In this document: one piece after another, positions 19,101 through 29,500 of the stretch
Layout of the letters: every line of letters starts with the position of its first letter
How positions within the stretch are numbered: position 1 is the stretch's first letter
Source of the DNA: Maniola hyperantus
Lineage: Eukaryota; Arthropoda; Insecta; Lepidoptera; Nymphalidae
DNA length: 64,000 bases
NCBI RefSeq assembly: GCF_902806685.2
Contig: NC_048543.1
Location: forward strand, 5,188,106 to 5,252,105
Reading direction: 5' to 3'
Program-made: the position numbers and the translations under genes
The notes under the pieces: generated by a model
What the model was told of the DNA's origin: nothing
The model's input: the letters and a program-made list of their open reading frames with translations, nothing else
The model's database searches: none

Positions 19101-19751
19101 ATGGAGGGTGATGCCGGTTCCACACGTTGGCCCCAATACTGTTTGCCCAATGTGTGGATCGGGAACGTTGGCGCCAACGTTGGCGACATTGGCAGCGTTG
19201 GGGCCAACGTGTGGAGCCGGCGCGGCGTCAGTGTTCATCTAGTGCGGCATAATGTTCTTTCCATGGTTATTATATTAATTTGGAACAATATATGCTTCCA
19301 GTTGCAAATCAATCAGTCGATAATATTCTGCAACTCGACCCAGCGTGTGGAGCTGCTGGCCAAGAAGATCACTGAGCTGGGCTACTGCTGCTACTACATC
19401 CACGCGCGCATGGCCCAGGCGCACCGCAACCGCGTGTTCCACGACTTCCGCGCCGGCCTGTGCCGCAACCTCGTGTGCTCGGACCTGTTCACGCGCGGCA
19501 TCGACGTGCAGGCCGTCAACGTGGTCATCAACTTCGACTTCCCGCGTATGGCCGAGACCTACCTGCACCGCATCGGACGCTCGGGCCGCTTCGGCCACCT
19601 CGGGATCGCCATCAACCTCATCACCTACGAGGACCGCTTCGCGCTGCACCGCATCGAGCAGGAGCTGGGCACGGAGATCAAGCCCATCCCCAAGGTCATC
19701 GACCCCGCGCTGTATGTGGCGCGCGTCGCGGACGACGACGCCGACAAGTAA
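13136..19751 (+). CDS. me31B: me31B/DDX6 DEAD-box RNA helicase, 439 aa, complete
   Basis: Seven coding exons: 13136-13197, 13269-13350, 13439-13645, 14923-15094, 15834-15984, 17113-17308 and 19302-19751. Together they give an intact 439-residue helicase. Motifs in order: Q motif with PSPIQ at 79-83, Walker A NGTGKT at 102-107, PTREL at 132-136, GG at the VTTGG block, TPGR at 181-184, DEAD at 205-208, SAT at 236-238, and HRIGRSGRFG at 379-388. The block order and the C-terminus TEIKPIPKVIDPALYVA are diagnostic of DDX6/me31B/Dhh1, the cytoplasmic P-body ATPase that represses translation and promotes decapping with partners such as EDC3, Pat1 and 4E-T. Fly me31B is slightly longer, mainly in the tails. 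The ATG lies in a 5' leader ending 'caaaaatgatga'; a second ATG follows directly. The last exon is strikingly GC-rich compared with exons 1-6. The introns hold many MITEs. Confidence 0.97.
13980..14012. repeat. (GAT)n microsatellite in me31B intron 3
   Basis: An uninterrupted GAT/TGA trinucleotide tract of about eight units. Such tails often mark the 3' ends of decayed RTE-type elements, but no reverse-transcriptase tail is recognisable next to it. Confidence 0.7.
14165..14732. mobile_element. MITE followed by a 'gggttccgtacc' repeat, me31B intron 3
   Basis: 14165-14292 is a copy of the 6818-6985 MITE. It is followed without gap by a roughly 440-bp repeat starting 'agggttccgtacctcaaaag', with (GTCT)n, 'gaatcatgaaatttggcagg', and ending 'gcgagcctgactcgcacttt' then 'gccggtttttttt'. 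Parts of the same repeat recur at 9105-9325, 9780-9940, 15485-15620, 23540-24050, 46973-47720 and 55915-56095. Confidence 0.6.
15485..15750. mobile_element. Chimeric repeat in me31B intron 4
   Basis: The left half is the 'agggttccgtgcctcaaaag' repeat up to 'catgaaatttggcaggtatt'. From about 15627 ('cacccccttaggggttgcat') it switches to the Helitron-like subfamily seen at 7719-7921 and 34065-34320. The switch occurs within shared 'aaatttggca'-type sequence, suggesting recombination or template switching. Confidence 0.5.
16139..16320. mobile_element. MITE, ACAGTACGCGG family, complete copy
   Basis: The ends ACAGTACGCGGCC and CGGCCACATACTGT are imperfect inverted repeats around 'agtgatgaacatc' and 'gatgttcatcact', and the interior carries the 'gtagagcactgtct' and 'aaggctctacaaag' pair. 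In me31B intron 5. Confidence 0.7.
16566..16725. mobile_element. GC-rich MITE, 'agttcgcgacag' family
   Basis: About 160 bp, far richer in GC than its surroundings, with ends 'ctatagttcgcgacag' and 'tgtcgcgtactata' and a central 'gcgctatcccgcactgggtt'. Matching copies lie at 18818-18974 and 43951-44111. Its outermost bases resemble those of the 16139-16320 family. Confidence 0.7.
17353..18270. mobile_element. Three-level nested repeats in me31B intron 6
   Basis: A Helitron-like fragment (17353-17420, resuming about 18062-18270) is split by an element bounded by 'cacgtaatttatggacgccc' at about 17436 and again at about 18038, with G-rich subterminal blocks. That element is itself split at 17657-17830 by the 'attccgttgtacacaatctc' MITE, whose right end is 'gagattgtgtacaagagaat'. 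Confidence 0.55.
18575..18793 (+). mobile_element. Helitron-like element
   Basis: It starts 'ctatactaatattataaaga' and ends 'gcgaagccggggcggttcgCTAG'. It belongs to a different subfamily from the copy at 2208-2422, lacking the (GTCT)n tract. Confidence 0.6.
18818..18974. mobile_element. GC-rich MITE, second copy in me31B
   Basis: 'tatagtttgcggcagatcaa' at the left pairs with 'cgacctgttgcgaactgta' at the right. The interior matches 16566-16725 ('tatcccgcaccgggttggct'). Confidence 0.7.
19113..19216. repeat. Compact palindrome cluster in me31B intron 6
   Basis: 'ggttccacacgttggcccca' at the left is complementary to 'tggggccaacgtgtggagcc' at the right with one or two mismatches. Between them lies the further palindrome 'cgttggcgccaacg'. 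It ends about 85 bases before the last coding exon. Confidence 0.65.
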
Positions 19752-22130
19752 CCGACGGAGCCGCCCGAGACGACACAAAAACAAAAACTTATTTGTAAAA
19801 AGTGTAATGAATTTATTATAACGAAATGTGCGTGTATATAGTTTATCGTGATATAAGACTTGAACCTGAAAAGGGTTAATTTTTTAAAGTGTATATAATA
19901 AACATCGGGACTTACGAAAGGCACCTTCCGTTCTTTGTCCATATTGGATTCTGTGCGTGGTTTCCTAAGATTGTTAAAAAGTAAAATATTTATCTGAGTA
20001 TCCTACTTGTGAGAGTCTATCTAAATTTGTCAGTGATCCTAACATAAATTGTGGTAGACTTTTGACATGTGCAACTTGCGAACCCTACCCATATAATTAC
20101 TATCACTTGAGCTAGCACTGGTTTATTTTTACACAAAACTTAACATTAACATGAGTCCGTGTATGGGTAGGTATAAGTCTAGCTCAAGTAACATATTGAA
20201 AAACTTTACAAATCAGCATAAACAGTGTTGTTTCTGGTCGCTTGAAACAATGTTGATATAATAACAAGCCTTCCTTTATTGAGATCAGGTTAAACAATGG
20301 CTTACAAAGCAACTTCAATGTTTGAAATAAGTCTTATCAAAATGAAAAAAATATATATAATAGTGACCCTCTTCCAATATTTATCAAGTAGAGTCAAATA
20401 TTGTGTAAACCTGGTTATACAATTACTGAGATTAGGTTAAAGCAATGGAATTGTAAAAAGTATGTGGGTCTTATCAAAATGAATAAAAATATATGATTTC
20501 CAAATATTTCTCAAACAAAGTCATACATTGTTTTAGCCTGATCGTAGATGTTTTTAGTTGAAGCGGCAAGAGTCACAGTATAAGAAAAAATTTAATGCAA
20601 ATTAAATTTTAGGCGCCACATGATGGGTCGGTCAAACATTGAAGATATTTTACAGTTCCTTTGAGCATATTACTGCTTAGGTAATAGGAATTTTTAAAAT
20701 CACACAATGTGTCTGTCAACCCCATGGAATTGTGGCAAAGGATTGACCAGAAAAGGTCATATGGAACTGTGACTAATTTAACAAAGTGGAGCAATGAATT
20801 CATCTTGTTATGGCTTGCATTGTGAACATTGCTCTGCTTAGGGGTGTTAATGATGAGAGCATTTGTGTTCAAATTAATATAAAATATTGAGCTCTTAGGG
20901 ATTTTAGATATTTGGGATGTCACGTGAAGAGTATATGTTTTGGCCACAGTTCGAGGCACACATTTCAGATGCAATTTTTGTTCAGTTCAACATTCATCAA
21001 GCTGTAATCTATCGGTACTCTTTTTTTTATTTCAATAATAAGAAATTTTCTTTTTAGTGATACAAATGATTGCAATAATAATTAAAGATTGTTGAAATAT
21101 CTGTACATCTGTGATATATTTCATTGTGCACATGCCTGGTAAGAAAAAATGAGAAAGCGGCGAAGAGATGAGAAAAATGTTTATTAATTTAGTCTTCCGA
21201 ATAGCTTGTAGATCTATTAGCAAACAATGTGAACTTTGGTGTGAATCACACAGGTATTCCTAATCTTAACCGTGATATTTCATTAGTACAAAGTCTTTTG
21301 GACTTTTGTTTTAGGGTTTTTTTGTAGGGTCGGAAAATTTTTAGTCTTGCCACATTATTTTTATCATCTCATCTTTCAACCAGGCTAAGATAGCATATCA
21401 GATATTTTTGTAAAAATGTAATAGATACAAACAATCATGCTCTTAAGATTATACATTTAAAATCAATCCTTTTTGTATATTAAAATAAGTATTTGGCACA
21501 CCAATAAATTTTAACTTAATTTTTTAATCTATTTATTGTTCTTCGGAACTGTATAGATAAATTAACGAGAGTCGAAGTAAAACAATACCCTACTTACACA
21601 GATACATTATTTACAAAATACTGTGTGATATTGTTTCCTGCGAGTGAGTTGTGCGTGTACAGATATTATGGATGTATGCATGTATTTTTCGACTTTCGCT
21701 TATTTACCTATATCTAATATCAAATCAATTGCAGTAACTAATTTAACACTATTTTAGTAGCCAATACTGAAAGTAATATAATTTGTGATGGCAAGGTGTT
21801 TTCTATAGTGCAATGCTACACGCTCAATACTTGCGAATATGTACATAATGTAGATTGATATCAAAAGTACACGCTCAATATATTAAAATTTAAAATACAT
21901 ACCACGATCCAAATATATCGTGATAAATATTGAGCATGTAGCACTGCCCTTAATGAATAGCGCGATTTTTTTTGTAATGCATTATGATTTTTGAGACCAA
22001 AAGGATGTGAAAATAGATATTTAAGACAACTCAATTATTGTATTAAATTATTTGTGTTTCTGTTTAACAAAAATATTATTGAAAATGGGCCAAGAATAAA
22101 CTCTTCACACGAAACCTTTTTTTATTATTA
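19752..22130 (+). other. me31B 3' UTR and downstream sequence
   Basis: An AATAAA at 19897-19902 gives a first plausible 3' end about 150 bases after the stop. The following 2.2 kb is AT-rich and unusually free of the interspersed repeats found everywhere else, which suggests a longer alternative 3' UTR; another AATAAA occurs near 22096. Within it, about 20276-20436 and 20437-20560 are a diverged tandem duplication. Confidence 0.5.
19897..19902 (+). terminator. Poly(A) signal of me31B (proximal)
   Basis: An AATAAA hexamer 146 bases after the me31B stop codon. Confidence 0.55.
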
Positions 22131-22442
22131 CTATTGTCTACCCTAACTTGTTACGCTCGATAGGGTCTCGGACTGTAGTAATAAACTGAAGTGATTTTTT
22201 GTATAGTGGTAGTTTATGGGGCTAGAATTCATTATTTTTTCCAGCAGAGATTACTATATTTTGGAAAAATATTTGTCGTTAACGGATTGTGACGTCGTTA
22301 TTCGCTTTCCGTACAGTGTGACGTCAATAATTAATTATGTTAAAAATAAATGAAAATCAAGATTTTTTAAATTATTCTCTTTAATAATGAATCTTAGTCA
22401 CATAAACTACCGCTGTACAAAAATTCACATCATTTTATTAGG

Positions 22443-23190
22443 TACTAGCTGATCCCCGCGGCTTCGCCCGCGTAGATTTAGGTTTTTAAAGATCCCGTAT
22501 AGCCTATGTCACTCAGGAATAATGTAGCTTTCTACTGGTGAAAGAATTTTTAAAATCGGTTCAGTAGTTCTAAAGATTACCCTCTACAAACAAACTTAAC
22601 GACATTACCTCTTTATATAATACAACGGGCCGTGCAGCAGAAATCGTAATATTTTAATTTCGCCATAACTTCAAAACCAAACGTCCAATTTTAATCATTC
22701 AAAGACCAAATATTATCTCCATAAACTGTCTTAGTGATGAAATCATTTATTTTGATAAGGATTAATAGCATGAGTAAAATAAACGCGTTTAAATGTAGTC
22801 CAAAAAAAATTCAAGATTTTTAAATAAAAAATGGTTGCTGTGCCTCACTCGACATAGATGGGTATAGTGTGTCGCGGACTTTTTTGTAGATATTTATAAG
22901 ATCTACAATTAATTAGAACATTTTATGGTTCTATCTTTTATAGTTTAGGCAGCGTACGCAAAATAAGTAACTTTTCTGGTTGATTTTTTACACCTTGTGT
23001 CCGAAAAACCCAAATATCTTACGGAACCCTATTTTTTTCCAAAATAAAATATAGCCTATGTTACTCGTGGATAATGTAGCTTTCGAATGGTGAAAGAATT
23101 TTTAAAATCGGTCCAGTAGTTTTTGAGCCTATTCAGTACAAACAAACAAACAAACAAACAAAGTTTTCCTCTTTATAATATTAGTGTAGA
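22443..23190. mobile_element. Two decayed Helitron-like copies
   Basis: 22443-22622 is a reverse copy starting CTAGCTGATCCCCGCGGC. 23040-23190 carries 'atagcctatgttactcgtgg', 'gaatttttaaaatcggtcca' and an (AAAC)n tract. The DNA between has no recognisable feature. Confidence 0.55.
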
Positions 23191-23317
23191 CTACAGTCCA
23201 AGACCCTATTCACGCCGGTTCTCCTAAGCAGTGTGGATTTGGAAAGTTTTGGTGGTGAATTGACATTTTAGGTACCAACTACCAAGCAATGCCTACTTGT
23301 AATTTTTTTTAAAATCC

Positions 23318-23524
23318 ATACTAATATTATAAATGCGAAAGTGTGTCTGTCTGTCTGCTAGCTTTTCACGGCTCAACCGTTCAACCGATTTTGACGAAAT
23401 TTAGTACAAATATAGCTTGCATCACGGAGAAGGACATAGGCTACTTTTTATCCCGGAAAAATGAAGAGTTCCCACAGGATTTTTAAAAACCTAAATCCAC
23501 GCAGACGAAGTTGCGGGCATCTAT
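23318..23524 (+). mobile_element. Helitron-like element (Lep1-type)
   Basis: Intact-looking copy: 'atactaatattataaatgcg', (GTCT)n, 'cgattttgacgaaatttagt', 'gacgaagttgcgggcatcta'. The terminal CTAG has decayed. Confidence 0.65.
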
Positions 23525-23539
23525 TAAAAAATATTTAAA

Positions 23540-24050
23540 AACCGGCCAAGTGCGAATCAGACTCGCGCACTGTGGGTTCCGTAGTACAATTGTATTTTAT
23601 CGACATTTTGCACGATAAATCAAAAACAATTAATGTACATCATATATATTTTTTAGTTTTATCATTGTGTTATTTTAGAAGTTACACACATTTTACAACA
23701 ACAAAGTCTCTCGCGCAAACTGTTCAGTTTAGAAAAAATGATATTAGAAACCTCAATATAATTTTTGAGGACCTATCCATAGATCCCCACACGTATGGGT
23801 TTGATGGAAAAAAAAATTTGAGTTTCAGTTCTAAGTATGGGGAACCCCAAATTTTTTTTTGTTTTTTTTCTATTTTTGTGTAAAAATCTTAATGCAGTTT
23901 ACAGAATTCATCTACTTACCAAGTTTCAACAGTATTGCTCTTATAGTTTCGGAAAAAAGTGGCTGTGACATACGGACGCACAGACGGACATGACGAATCT
24001 ATAAGGGTTCCGTTTTTTGCCATTCGGCTACAGAACCCTAAAAACTTCCC
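23540..24050. mobile_element. 'accggccaagtgcgaatcag' repeat
   Basis: Left end 'aaaaccggccaagtgcgaat'; right end '...ggttccgttttttgccattc ggctacagaaccctaaaa'. It is the opposite orientation of the repeat at 14294-14732 and has a diverged middle. No coding capacity. Confidence 0.55.
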
Positions 24051-24153
24051 AAAACCACTAGAATACAAAGTAAAAAATAACTTTTGTTTCACGGTCGGTT
24101 TTTTTAATATTTTTTTTGTCCGTCAAAATAGATCGCTTATAGTAAGTACACCG

Positions 24154-24477
24154 TATAAAAGCAGCCCCCCCCGAATAGCCGAGGATATAATCGACAGAGC
24201 GGACCGCACAACAGTAGGGGGTTCCCTCGAAACAAATAGAACTAACGTTCCAAAGCAAGTCGTGCGTGCACACAGCGCATTTAAAGTCCGCGGCGTTAAC
24301 TCTAGTTCGCTTTCGGTGAACATTTATTGCACACAAGTCGCACGTTTACGTTGTCCGTGGCACTGTGGACATTTATTTATCTAAAAATCTGACTTCGTAC
24401 GCTTCGAGAATTTTCGTTTCGTCCGTGGACAAAAGTCCCTCGCCTGCGCAGGCCCTCCCTAAAATCTTTCAGTGAGT
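24154..24477 (+). promoter_or_regulatory. Orphan TATA promoter and possible first exon
   Basis: TATAAAAG at 24154-24161 is followed by a non-repetitive, more GC-rich 300 bp. A possible GTGAGT splice donor lies at 24472-24477. No downstream coding exon could be linked, so this may be a non-coding RNA first exon, a solo LTR or chance. Confidence 0.25.
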
Positions 24478-26670
24478 GGACGTCTGTACGAATGATGATG
24501 ATCTAATTCAATGAGATTAGGTATGTGCCTACCCACTTTGGGTAAAATGACTGAACAATTTCTAGTTATTATATCATTGGAACAAGTTGGAACATTGGAA
24601 AGAAGTTCTGCGGATTATAAAAGAAGCATTTATATAATCCACTCTTACAAAATTGTTATCGTACAGGAGATATAGTCCGATGACCCTATCAAACGACTCC
24701 AATTCTGCAGTACGACATTAGTTGGCCACCGAAGTGTCCAGATTTAACCCCTGCCGATTTTTTCTTATGACACTATCTGAAAAGTAAAGTTTACAATGCG
24801 TTATCTCACATTAAAGCGCATAAAATCCGCCATTTTGATTTTTTAAGAATTTCAGCTTCCATCAAGACAAATCTATCATATCATTCATCAAAATCGGTTG
24901 AGCCGTTCAGTAGTTACAAGCGGACATATATACAATATTAATATATACAGGTCAAACACATAGCCCTCCTTTGGGCTTCGCCGCAGTCGGGTAATTAAAA
25001 AAATGCTTAAGTGTCATCATTACAGCGTTTATTAATAGCCATCCACTCAAATTACATGTAAATTGTTTTTAGATAAGTACATAAAAATCAGGTAATAAAT
25101 ACTTGTAATCAAATAACATTTTACAAATGTTAAATGCAATAAAATAGAGCACAATTTAAGTAAGAATCTATAATAATAAAGGGTTTATTGTAATGTCAGT
25201 GACCAATTCTGTTGTACTGTACCTACATAATCTCTAAATTGATAGGCCTAAAATCTAGTGCTATTTTTTTTCGTCCGTCGTTCGTGATGGAAGAGATATC
25301 AATACATTTAGACAAGCTAAGCAGATTTCTAGTTCCATGTTTAGACCTGTCACTTTACAGATTTTGTTCAACAGAAGTAGCCTCATTGTAGCTAGGTATA
25401 GGTATTAAACTATAAAACCATAAAATAATAGCCAGACGGGTCAGATGCTCAAGCATGATTTTCACAGGGCATACAATCTTGTGAATTTGATCTAGTCTAC
25501 TAAAAGTCTTCCAATTAATAATATCTGATTAGTGCTACTCTTTGATCTCGTAATACACCTTTCGTATGTTTGTTTTACTCGTTATGCACAAAATATTATT
25601 ACAACACTATTAATATATATATAGCTATTCGTGCTGATTCACTGACTGACTCACTTATTTGTTCACCTCTCCTGAACATTTTTGTATGAAAAAAAAATTT
25701 TGACTGATGGTTTCGTATAGAAGACAAAAATTCATTCGGAGGAAAAATAAGGAGAGAGCTGATGATTGAGGACACAGAGTACATTATTGAGGATTTCGGA
25801 GACGGGTGAAGAGCACGCTTAAGGTATTGAAGATATGGGTTGCTTGCTATGCTTGAGCAAATGTCACTCGAAACGTCATTTAGACAAGGTCCGCTTTTTT
25901 GAAAAGCCAACGCTGTATGCTCGCGAACCACTTCAGTGGTCCGCGCACCCTACTAGTTTTTTATAAGCCCATTATTTTAAAGTTTGACATTTCTAGCTGT
26001 CATTTCAGTCTCTGGGATTAAAAAATAGACCACAGTTGCCTTCATCTGAGTTGCCCGTCGATTGAGGTGCCGGTCAACTCGTCGATCGTGCGTAACTGAT
26101 GCCCGCGGTGCTCGACCGTTTTCGATGTTTTTAACGCTCTGTCGGCGCGGAACCAATCAATTTTCGATAGAACCAACTAACTGACAAAATAATAAGTAAG
26201 TATATAACTACTACCTATTTGAATTTGGTGGGAAATGGAATATTTTAATTGCATATCAGGTCCCTATAACATTGAATAATTATATTATATAAATAAATGT
26301 AAGTAAGTACCTACCTACTGATGAAAATGTAAAGTATAAATTAAAAATACACAGTAAGTTCATTATTTCTTGAAAGGCGGCTACAGACTTAATTCTAATG
26401 TTGCAATTTAGTTATTTTTTCAAGCATTAAATAAAATAATATACTTAAATTAGGTATAAAAATCATGAAAAATTTATCTGGGAATTTATTTTCTCGGATT
26501 TTGAAACCCGAATTCCCGAGTTCCCACATAGAAACAACCCAGCACCGATCAAAATAATGTATATTCATTAGGTAGAAGTTAGAACGACCTTTAGGTATAA
26601 CGACGCACGAAATGGGTCATTCCGATAAAAAATCCGTTTTCTATGAAGTTGTCAAAAAGTATGATAATTT

Positions 26671-27065
26671 GGCTAATTCTGTTGTACATACTCTCTAAAA
26701 TAATACCCAAGTCTAAATATAATGCTATATTTTTCACAATATTCCTTGCGGAAAAGGAAATATTATACATCGACCTTTAGATAGCAGTTTCGTAGAGCAT
26801 CGTCTGTCGTTGCGACCGACAAAACGTCACATCGATATGAGCGACAGAGACAACGTTCTACGAAGCCGAAGTCTTTTTCTAAAGGTAGATGTACAATGGG
26901 GCCGATTCTCTTGTACACAATCTCTAAACTAAATCAAATTAACGGGTCTAAATCTAGTGTTATCCTTTTCCACAAGCAACATTGTGAAAGGGCTAGCAAT
27001 AGATTTAGACGAGCCATTTTAGTTTAGTTTAGAGATTGTGTTCAACGGAATTAGCCACATTGGCA
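26671..27065. mobile_element. MITE complex, 'ctgttgtaca...agagaatcgg' family
   Basis: Two copies of the 17657-17830 family (26671-26757, truncated, and 26896-27065, complete) flank a partial ACAGTACGCGG-family MITE (26758-26893), which lies exactly between them. Confidence 0.55.
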
Positions 27066-27352
27066 CCGATTCTAAGCACAACCTAATTTTAGAGTATTCG
27101 CATCCTCTTCTTACTATTGTAATATGAAAAGGACAGAAGCAGTTTGACATTTCTAAATTTAATTTTTAGATGTTAAAACCCGTGATTTTAGCACGCACTC
27201 GCGAACCTACTGTTTAAATTTGTATTGTGCACTAAAATTTAGAGTCTTTAAATGTGAAAGTCATGTTCCGTTCCTTTTTTAGCATTAGTAAAAAGAAAAG
27301 GATGCAGATACTCTAAATTTAGTTTAGAGAGAGATTAGAGAATCGGGGCCAT
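27063..27352. mobile_element. MITE with 'ggcaccgattct' terminal repeats
   Basis: 'ttggcaccgattctaa' at the left pairs with 'agagaatcggggcca' at the right. The inner 'ctaattttagagtattcgcatcc' region mirrors 'ggatgcagatactctaaatt' further right. About 290 bp. Confidence 0.55.
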
Positions 27353-27763
27353 TATGTCCTGCAGGCTACTGTATCGTTAGTTTAAGACCCGTCAATTTAG
27401 TTTAAAGATTATGTTTACAGCAGAATTAGCCACGGCCATCAAGTAATAAAAGCGAGTTACAGCCTGCATAAATTAATGTTCAGAATGACCATCTAGTGTG
27501 TTGCACTCAGAGGTCATTGACATACTCCCTTTAATAGGGCGTAAGTAGGTCACAATAACATTAATTACCTCCGAAATACGCATTTTGATTGGCACTAGGT
27601 AAAATTTAGAACTTTTTTGTTGTTATAGTCTATATAATTTTAAACAAAAATTAAAGTACACCATAAACAAATTATCAAGATTTAAGACTAAATAAACTGT
27701 AAAGTATTATAAATTCTAGCATTTTAAGAATTTGTTACTTCCTAAACTTACGTTTACTAAACT

Positions 27764-28185
27764 ACAGTTCGCGGCTGAAAGTAATGTACATCGACCTTTA
27801 GAAGGAGATAGCAGATTTGTAGAGCATTTTCTCTGTCGTTGATACCGGTAGAACGTCATATAGGTATAAGGTATGAGAGACAACGCTCTACAAAGCCGAA
27901 ATGTCATTCTAAAGGCCGATGTGCATTACTTTTCATGAAAGAAGTCCCGCGGTGATTTTTAGAACTATGATGTCGGCGGACTAATGTTGGCGGTGATTGT
28001 CGGCCATGTTGTCGTTCGTCGATGTTATCAAGTTCGTTTGTTGTGGTAGATTTTTGTGAGCTTTTAACTAGCTTAGTGCATTTTAAAGATTGTTTACAAT
28101 GCCATTATGTCACGCGATTACAGCGCTGCGTCTGAGGGACTTCTTTCATGAAAAGGACTTTACATTACTTTCTGCCACGTACTGT
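27764..28185. mobile_element. ACAGT-CGCGG MITE split by a second element
   Basis: The outer element runs from ACAGTTCGCGGCTGAAAG to CTTTCTGCCACGTACTGT. Its normal 160-180 bp body (27764-27932) is interrupted and resumes at 28163-28185. The CATTACTTT at the junction is present on both sides of the insert. Confidence 0.75.
27933..28162. mobile_element. 230-bp inserted element with 9-bp target duplication
   Basis: It is bounded by CATTACTTT at 27924-27932 and 28163-28171. The inner ends TCATGAAAGAAGTCCC and GGGACTTCTTTCATGA are perfect 16-bp inverted repeats; the right end carries 11 additional bases before the duplication. No ORF. Confidence 0.7.
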
Positions 28186-28754
28186 AATATTGCCTACAAT
28201 GATATCGACGGATGATTTCGTCCGAATGGAATCAAATATAATTTAGTTTAATTAAAGAAATGAATACACAATATTCAGTAGCTACATATATAAACTTTGT
28301 CACACTCTTTAATGAATAAACATTTTACTAAAGCTGCCGATATTTAACTTTAAAGTCTTTATAGCTACCTATGATTGCGTTTAGTTTTTGGAATCTTATT
28401 GATACGGAATAAAACTTTGTATGGCAAGTCGCCAGGACCACAGGTTTAAAGGACGATTGGACAAGTTAGCCAGCATAACCAATAAAAACCACTTGCCCAT
28501 GAAATGAAAGCTCACACTCTTCAATTTTTATTATTGGCAGAACGCTGTAAACCACCAGAGAAAAAACCCCTGCAATGCAAGTACCATAAGAACGTGCAGT
28601 TTTTACTAGTATTCATTGTAATTATAAACTCTCCACACTGCAAAGGTTCTGCTTAGGTATTACTCTAAGGTTAATCAATTAATTACCCAAGTGATAAGCT
28701 GCCAAAAATGCAGTGCAGCATGAACCATTGTTGATTTTTTCACAATAAAATATA

Positions 28755-28804
28755 ACTTTTAACGTCCCCGACTGTACGTATGTACAGTCGGGGACGTTAA
28801 AAGT
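28755..28804. repeat. Perfect 23-bp hairpin with 4-base loop
   Basis: Bases 28755-28777 and 28782-28804 are exact reverse complements around a GTAT loop; the arms contain 'taacgtccccgactgtac'. No flanking repeat was recognised. Confidence 0.8.
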
Positions 28805-29321
28805 ATTAGTAGTACCGTGGTTTTATGAGATAAACTACTGTGTTACAGTAACTGTAGGTTATAAGCAATAAACTAACATACATTACAACTCTAATGGTCA
28901 TCAGGCCAGAGTTCATGCAAAAATGCCAATGGTCCTTTGTTTCTATCCCTTTCACAATCCTACCAGCGGAAAAGGATAGCACTAGATTTAAATCTGTCCG
29001 TTTAGTTTAGAGATTATGTGTAAAAAATTCAACTAAAATCATTTTAGGTACTTTTACTTTAAATCTTAGTATGAATTCAAACTTAAAGTTTCACGTAACG
29101 TTCATCATACGCATATCAAACGTTGTAAAAAGGCCTATTCTCATTTAATTTAAAATTATAAATAAGTACAATTATGTACTTATAGTTACAATTAATGTTA
29201 AATTCTAATGGCAGTACGAAACTAAAATTAAGTCCCCAACAACATAAGCCCTTATTCTTACTTAAAGACAGTCATAAAAATTTCTTTATATAGTACCTTC
29301 ATAATTCTGAACGGAAATAAT

Positions 29322-29500
29322 CACGCGTATTTAACTCCTCACACGCCATTTCAACTTTTTGTGTCAAATTTCATGTCAAAAGTATGTACGATTTAGGCTC
29401 AGGATAGGTGGGTGAACCCCATAGAGATAGTATTCATCCAAGGTGAACCCAGGGTGAACCGTGCTTTTGACATGACAGTTGACCCATAGAGTTAAAGAAA
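29322..29500. mobile_element. MITE, 'actcctcacacgccatttca' family
   Basis: It matches the 6818-6985 family ('gtcaaatttcatgtcaaaag', 'gacatgacagttgacccata'). The middle is replaced by 'ggtgggtgaaccccatagag', with duplicated 'ggtgaaccc' words. Confidence 0.55.

Noticed and set aside
19275..19784. Long antisense and alternate-frame ORFs over the last me31B exon
   Set aside because: They are by-products of the GC-rich coding sequence, which removes stops in all frames.
24058..24384. 141- and 92-codon overlapping frames near the orphan promoter
   Set aside because: No motif, composition typical of non-coding GC-richer DNA, and both strands equally open.
25599..25931. 110-codon antisense frame
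   Set aside because: Lies in decayed repeat-like DNA; no start context, splice sites or recognisable domain.
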